In this document: positions 62,466 to 64,000 of the stretch, piece by piece
Numbering within the stretch: position 1 is the stretch's first letter
Layout: every line of letters begins with the position of its first letter
NCBI RefSeq assembly: GCF_026001925.1
Contig: NZ_AP021869.1
Span: forward strand, 186,001 to 250,000
Reading direction: 5' to 3'
DNA from: Vibrio gangliei
GTDB taxonomy: Bacteria > Pseudomonadota > Gammaproteobacteria > Enterobacterales > Vibrionaceae
DNA length: 64,000 nucleotides
The notes under the pieces: generated by a model
Database searches by the model: none
Told to the model about the DNA's origin: nothing
The model's input: the letters and a program-made list of their open reading frames with translations, nothing else
Translations under genes and position numbers: made by a program

Positions 62466-64000
62466 ATGAAAAAGATAAAAAACTTATTAGACATGATTAA
62501 ATATATTATTTCATCCATGTTCTTCTCTAATATTAATGAAAAGTGGATCATCGGTGAAAGGCTTGGAGAATCAGCTAGTGATAATGGGTTTTACTTTTTT
62601 AAATATTTAATGGAGCGCCAACCTGATAATGATAAATATTATTTTGTTTATAGAGATGATATGCTGTTAAGTAGTGATTTAGCAAAGTATAGGAAGAATT
62701 GTATTAAGCTGAATTCATTAAAGCATTTTATTTTATACAATAAGTGTAAATATGTTATAGTATCTCATGGCGCTAGAGATGGTGTGCCAAATCTGATATA
62801 TTATAAATTTAAATCTAAAATAAAGCCAATAGTATACCTTCAGCATGGTGTTGTTAAATTTAAGAAAATTCACTTCACAAAATTATCGTATAATAAAAAT
62901 ATTGTCAGGTTTTTAGTATCGAATTCTGATGAGCAAAATATAATCTGCAATCAGATGATGTCCAAAAAAGATGAACATAACTATAACTTCAATTTATTTA
63001 AGTTGAAGTCTTATGAGTTGATGGACAAGAATTTATCAAAAGAATTTTCATATCTAAAAGAATACGTAGATCTATATAATTATTCTGAATCTACAATGGA
63101 TAAGTTAAGTGAAATAAAGAAAAGAATTGGATTTCCAATAGGTAGCGTTCCTATTACTGGTTTAGCTAGGCATGATAATCTCATTGAGGGGCATAATAGT
63201 CATGAGTCTTCAGGTAAGTATATATTAGTTTTTCCTACCTGGAGAGATAAATTAAAAAATGCTTCTGAAGTGGACTTCAAAGATAGCGATTTTTATAAGA
63301 ATTATAATGAATTAATTACAGACGATTGTTTGAGAGAAAATCTTGAAGCCAATGGTTATAAAATAAAGTTTCACCTTCATCCCGAAATGTTAAAGTTCAT
63401 GCCATTATTCAAGCATTCCAAAAAACATGTCGATTTTGTGTGTGGTAATATATCAAAAATGATATTGGATTCTGAGTTTTTAATTACAGATTACTCAAGT
63501 CTTGCTTGGGACTTTAAGGTTTTAAATAAAGATATTATTTTTTATCATTTCGATAAGGATGACTTTAATGTTAGCAGAAAAGGCTACTGTAATTCAGATG
63601 AGGATTGGCCAGGAGATGTATGTCATGACTTTTTTGAGTTGCGAAATTCTATTCTGAGTAATCTTAATAAATATACCCATAATATAATTCCTCACGATGC
63701 CAATAATGGATTTTGTCAGCGTATTTTTAATGAGATAAATTCGATACCTAAAAAAGTGTATTTTATGGTTTATAATATCTATGGTATCGGTGGTACTGTT
63801 AAAACAGTTACAAATACGGCAAATTATTTATATGCTAAAGGAGTTCCAGTTGAGATAATATCCGTTCGTCGTACTAAATTTAATCCAGATCTTGGTTTAG
63901 ATCCAGGTATAAAAATATCTGTGCTATTTGATGCTAGACAGAAAGGTACAAAATATAAATTTAAAAATAACAGTATAATAAAAGGTTTGAAAGGTATACC
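62466..64000 (+). CDS. Large CDP-glycerol transferase-glycosyltransferase fusion, 5' part
   Basis: The frame from ATG 62466 stays open to the window edge (511 codons), so the 3' end is outside. Residues about 95-405 form a glycerophosphotransferase-type domain: VYLQHGVVKFKK with His127, FPTWRDKLKNA, and EFLITDYSSLAWDFKVLN at 338-355. From about 430 a second, GT4-like domain begins: VYFMVYNIYGIGGTVKTVTN then LYAKGVPVEIISVRR, the usual N-terminal Rossmann half of GT-B enzymes. A two-domain enzyme alternating glycerol phosphate and sugar addition is the natural reading (inference). Codon use is strongly AT-rich. It is nine bases after the ATPase gene. Confidence 0.87.
   Translation, partial: MKKIKNLLDMIKYIISSMFFSNINEKWIIGERLGESASDNGFYFFKYLMERQPDNDKYYFVYRDDMLLSSDLAKYRKNCIKLNSLKHFILYNKCKYVIVSHGARDGVPNLIYYKFKSKIKPIVYLQHGVVKFKKIHFTKLSYNKNIVRFLVSNSDEQNIICNQMMSKKDEHNYNFNLFKLKSYELMDKNLSKEFSYLKEYVDLYNYSESTMDKLSEIKKRIGFPIGSVPITGLARHDNLIEGHNSHESSGKYILVFPTWRDKLKNASEVDFKDSDFYKNYNELITDDCLRENLEANGYKIKFHLHPEMLKFMPLFKHSKKHVDFVCGNISKMILDSEFLITDYSSLAWDFKVLNKDIIFYHFDKDDFNVSRKGYCNSDEDWPGDVCHDFFELRNSILSNLNKYTHNIIPHDANNGFCQRIFNEINSIPKKVYFMVYNIYGIGGTVKTVTNTANYLYAKGVPVEIISVRRTKFNPDLGLDPGIKISVLFDARQKGTKYKFKNNSIIKGLKGI

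Noticed and set aside
1-64000. tRNA or rRNA genes and insertion sequences with transposases
   Set aside because: I saw no cloverleaf-forming stretch with the TTCGANTC arm in place, no rRNA-like sequence and no transposase motifs in any frame. This was judged by eye, without a covariance search.

Overview
The window is chromosomal DNA of a gamma-proteobacterium, almost certainly a Vibrio or close Vibrionaceae relative. The evidence is gene content and order: an eps/gsp type II secretion operon running into nudE-cysQ-nfuA-comF-bioH, then tex/greB-ompR-envZ-xanP-recG, then lpxL-slmA-dut-coaBC/radC-rpmB-rpmG-mutM-coaD, and a Vibrio-style LPS core region ending at hldD and the right-junction gene rjg. 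The species cannot be fixed from the sequence alone.

Layout. 1-9927: type II secretion genes gspD (3' end only) to gspN. 9997-13806: nudE and cysQ, facing nfuA and comF, then bioH. 13991-19080: glycerol catabolism, glpR-glpD divergent from glpF-glpK around a GlpR operator region. 19739-20683: a DUF4382 lipoprotein. 21038-30685: tex, greB, ompR-envZ, xanP (with a strong PurR-box match upstream) and recG. 31148-38998: lipid A acylation (lpxL), slmA, dut, coaBC, radC, an S23/IVP-type four-helix-bundle gene, L28/L33, mutM and coaD. 38995-54114: LPS core and ligation genes (glycosyltransferases, kdkA, waaA, waaF, lpxM, waaL, hldD). 54234-57894: a J-domain protein, a MntA/HepT toxin-antitoxin pair, and rjg. 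58110-64000: a right-pointing operon with CDP-glycerol synthesis (tagD-like), three CDP-glycerol:polyol-phosphate transferase-type proteins and an ABC-2 polymer exporter. The last gene is a fusion that runs off the window.

The most unusual feature is a dense set of interspersed non-coding repeats between about 3.6 and 38.5 kb. Family A arms carry the core GAGCAGCGNAGCGCCCGA and usually occur as inverted pairs. Family B elements of 94-117 bp start CGTCAT and end ATGACG. A small family C motif reads CTAGGGACYAGGAACTAG. B elements sit nested between inverted A arms at several loci. The repeats lie at gene 3' ends, split operons (gspF/gspG/gspH, ompR/envZ), bracket the IVP gene, and a family C copy lies in frame inside rjg. 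They almost vanish to the right of coaD, which points to a different history for the surface-polysaccharide half.

How the genes connect. GlpK makes glycerol-3-phosphate, which GlpD oxidises and which a TagD-type enzyme could convert to CDP-glycerol for the polymer cluster. The lpx, waa, kdkA and hldD genes build lipid A-core. In Vibrio the hldD-rjg interval normally carries O-antigen or capsule genes. Here it carries only the J-domain gene and the toxin-antitoxin pair, and the polymer genes lie beyond rjg.
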